A stretch of 64,000 bases of DNA from CAWHNT01 sp963830775. GTDB taxonomy: Bacteria; Pseudomonadota; Alphaproteobacteria; Geminicoccales; Geminicoccaceae. Below, piece after piece: positions 62,170 to 64,000 of the stretch. The position numbers and the translations under genes were made by a program. The DNA is taken from NCBI GenBank assembly GCA_963830775.1, contig CAWHNT010000037.1:124001-188000 (forward strand). Direction: 5' to 3'. The notes below the pieces were generated by a model, which searched no databases, was not told the DNA's origin, and worked only from the letters and a program-made list of their open reading frames with translations. The first letter of the stretch is position 1. Each line of letters starts with the position of its first letter.

Positions 62170-62735
62170 CGGAAAATTTTAGGCGCGATCGACGGGATGC
62201 AGGCCAAGGCGCAGGGGCTCGCCCGTCGTCCAGGGATGCAGCGCCGGCTGCGCCAGGCGGGAGAACCAGACCTCGTCCTGGAAGCCGAGCGCCCAGTCTG
62301 GCCGGCTTTGCGCCTGCCGGATCAGGCGGTCGCGGCGACTTTTTTACGCGCGTAGTCGGGATCGGGGCTGGTGAGCCAGCGCTTGGCGCGACTTCCAGCT
62401 CACCTCCAGCCGCGCCAACGCCGGCCGGATCGTCTCGTCCGACAGGATGGTCGCGCTGAGCCCCTGGTCGTGCGGGACCTGCGCCAGCAGGGTGAGCGTC
62501 CAGGTGCTCCTGGCATGGCCGAAGGCGCGTGGCGACTGGTGCAGGAGACCGCGCAGCTGCTCCAGCTTGGCTCCATCCAGCACCGGGGCGGCGCTATTGG
62601 GCCGCGGGGAACCGGCGGTCAGGGCCGCAAGGCCGCGGGCGTTGAAAGCGCGGATGGCGTTGCGCACGGTCTGCACCGAGCAGCAAAGCCGAGGTGGAGC
62701 GCTGACGCAAGAGGATGCGGCATCCCAGGGCGAGC
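62170..62735 (-). pseudogene. IS630-family transposase remnant
   Basis: The N-terminal helix-turn-helix reads CSVQTVRNAIRAFNARGLAAL, followed by LLHQSPRAFGHARSTWTLTLL and LSDETIRPALARLEVSW, all typical of IS630/Tc1-type transposases. After a frame change near 62345 the catalytic region starts (QSRPDWALGFQDEVWFSRL, first aspartate) and reaches WTTGEPLRL, then stops. The remaining DDE part is missing. The right end lies against, and is read into by, cysG. Confidence 0.75.
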
Positions 62736-64000
62736 AGCGCCGGAGGCCGCAAAGACCTGGCCGACACCGATGATCAGCGGCTGCTCCGCACCGACATCGC
62801 CGAGACCGCCGGCGAGGTCGCGCAGGAAGCCCGACCAGCCACGCTCGCCGGGCTGGCTGACGGCGGCCACGGCGCAGGCCGGGGTCTCCGGGGCGAGGCC
62901 GGCGGCCATGAGCCGTGCGGCAAGCAGGCCGGCCGTGCGCGCACCCATGTAGACGATCAGGGTAGTCTCAGGGTCGGCGAGGCCCTGCCAGTCGAGATTG
63001 TCGGGGAGCCCACCATGCCGGCCATGGCCGGTGACGAAGCGCACGGAGTGGGCGACGTCGCGGTGGGTGAGGGAGATGCCCAGGGCCGAGGCCATGGCGA
63101 GGGCCGCCGTGATCCCCGGCACCACCTCGACCGGCACGCCGGCAGCGCGCAACGTCGCGATCTCCTCGCCGGCACGGCCGAACACCATGGGGTCGCCGGA
63201 CTTCAGGCGGACGACGCGCTTGCCGGCCTGGGCCAGGCGGATCAGGAGGGCGTTGATGTCGTCCTGCCGGCACGAGGCCCGGCCGCCGCGCTTGCCGACC
63301 GAGACCCGCTCGGCCTCGCGGCGGCCAAGCTCCAGGATCTCGGGCGAGACCAGGTCGTCATAGAGGATCACGTCCGCCGACTGCAGCGCGCGGACGGCCT
63401 TCAGCGTCAGCAGCTCGGCGTCGCCGGGGCCGGCACCGACCAGGATCACCTGGCCGCTGGCGGCCGAGGGTCGTGCCTCGTCGAGGATGGCGCGCAGCTT
63501 GGCCTCGGCCGCATGGCCCGAGCTCGCCGTGAAGGCGAGGTCGACGAAGCGCTCCCAGAAGGCCCGGCGCAGGGCGGGATGCTCGAGCCGCAGGCCCACG
63601 AGATCGCGCACCCGACCTGCTGCCGCCGACCAGACGCTGAGCGCCTGGGGGAGGATGGCCTCGATGCGCCGCCGGATCGCCTGGCCCAGGATGGGGGCGG
63701 CACCGTCGGTGGAGATGCCCACGACCACGGGCGAGCGGTTGACGATGGCGCCGAACTGGAAGTCGCAGAAGGTCGGCTTGTCGATGACGTTGACCGGCAC
63801 GCCGGCGGCCCGTGCTGCGGCATGCAGGCGGCAGGCTTCCGCCTCGTCGGCCGCGTCCATCACCGCGATGGCGGCACCCTCCAGCGCATCGGGGCGCAGA
63901 GGGCAACGCCTGACCACGACCCGGCCAGGGCCCACGGCCCCGGCGGCAAGGCGGAGGATCTGCTCGTGCGGCTCGTCGTGCGCGAACAGCTCCACCTCGG
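62619..64000 (-). CDS. cysG: Siroheme synthase CysG (5' partial; altered C-terminus)
   Basis: The start lies beyond the right edge of the window. The visible 460 residues cover the end of the precorrin-2 dehydrogenase/ferrochelatase domain (PVNVIDKPTFCDFQFGAIVNRSPVVVGIST in shortened form) and a full uroporphyrinogen-III methyltransferase domain: VILVGAGPGDAELLTLKAVRAL, VRLKSGDPMVFGRAGEE and VVPGITAALAMASALG. It makes siroheme for sulfite and nitrite reductases. The normal domain ends near PLIIGVGQVFAASGAARPG (about 62750); the last ~45 codons run on through the IS630 remnant, so the native stop was probably lost. Confidence 0.88.
   Translation of the reverse strand, partial: EVELFAHDEPHEQILRLAAGAVGPGRVVVRRCPLRPDALEGAAIAVMDAADEAEACRLHAAARAAGVPVNVIDKPTFCDFQFGAIVNRSPVVVGISTDGAAPILGQAIRRRIEAILPQALSVWSAAAGRVRDLVGLRLEHPALRRAFWERFVDLAFTASSGHAAEAKLRAILDEARPSAASGQVILVGAGPGDAELLTLKAVRALQSADVILYDDLVSPEILELGRREAERVSVGKRGGRASCRQDDINALLIRLAQAGKRVVRLKSGDPMVFGRAGEEIATLRAAGVPVEVVPGITAALAMASALGISLTHRDVAHSVRFVTGHGRHGGLPDNLDWQGLADPETTLIVYMGARTAGLLAARLMAAGLAPETPACAVAAVSQPGERGWSGFLRDLAGGLGDVGAEQPLIIGVGQVFAASGAARPGMPHPLASALHLGFAARCRPCATPSALSTPAALRP

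Overview
The window is GC-rich, densely packed bacterial DNA. It reads as an alphaproteobacterium, probably Rhodospirillales-like; I cannot name the genus from sequence alone. The support is: a SciP homologue inside a fliF-fliG-fliH-fliN-flbD-flhA flagellar block, CtrA-type TTAA-N7-TTAA boxes, a single-cysteine DksA, many TRAP and TctC solute-binding proteins, and the conserved run TIGR02300 / aroA-cmk-rpsA-ihfB-lapA.

Layout. 1-7.5 kb: a gluconolactonase-like SMP-30 gene cut by the window edge, a phytanoyl-CoA-type dioxygenase and two successive TRAP transporters (dctPQM twice). 7.5-9 kb: two GST genes on the minus strand. 9-17.8 kb (minus): an aromatic catabolism cluster. It holds a LysR regulator, a PIG-L type 4-oxalomesaconate hydratase (GalB-like), a 2-pyrone-4,6-dicarboxylate hydrolase (LigI-like), orphan TctC and DctP binding proteins, a VOC extradiol dioxygenase, an RraA-type CHA aldolase (LigK-like), a Pht5-like 4,5-dihydroxyphthalate decarboxylase and a 6PGDH-like oxidoreductase. 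These fit breakdown of phthalate- or protocatechuate-type acids to pyruvate and oxaloacetate, with most steps joined by 4-bp start/stop overlaps. 17.9-22 kb: amidohydrolase, inositol-phosphatase-like gene, tRNA-Leu, CinA-like protein and RadC. 22-28.6 kb: an accessory island with a decayed IS5 copy, a DUF29 gene, an AT-rich stretch holding one broken ~430-residue gene, an IS110 element, a second broken IS5 copy and a truncated SpoIIE-type phosphatase. 29.4-30.8 kb: glcF.

30.7-47 kb is flagellar. The minus strand carries fliK, flgD, flgE, sciP, fliF, fliG, fliH, fliN, flbD, flhA, flhF and a second fliK-like gene. The plus strand carries a small FlhB-like gene, an unnamed gene, fliO and fliP. 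A perfect sigma-54 promoter precedes fliK, matching the sigma-54 activator FlbD encoded nearby, and CtrA-like boxes precede fliF and the fliO/fliP operon. 47-53.4 kb holds housekeeping genes and a tRNA-Ala. 53.5-64 kb holds an EamA transporter, a HEAT-like protein, an SRAP protease, an OmpA-family protein, an FAH-family hydrolase, an SsuABC-like transporter, small hypotheticals, an IS630 remnant and a partial cysG.

A striking feature is the number of single-base indels. About fifteen otherwise normal genes, including aroA and fliP, change frame once or twice, and the tRNA-Ala has an eight-base T loop. Most are +1 insertions. The simplest reading is sequencing or assembly error rather than mass gene loss, so frameshifted genes outside the IS island are annotated as genes with the break noted.
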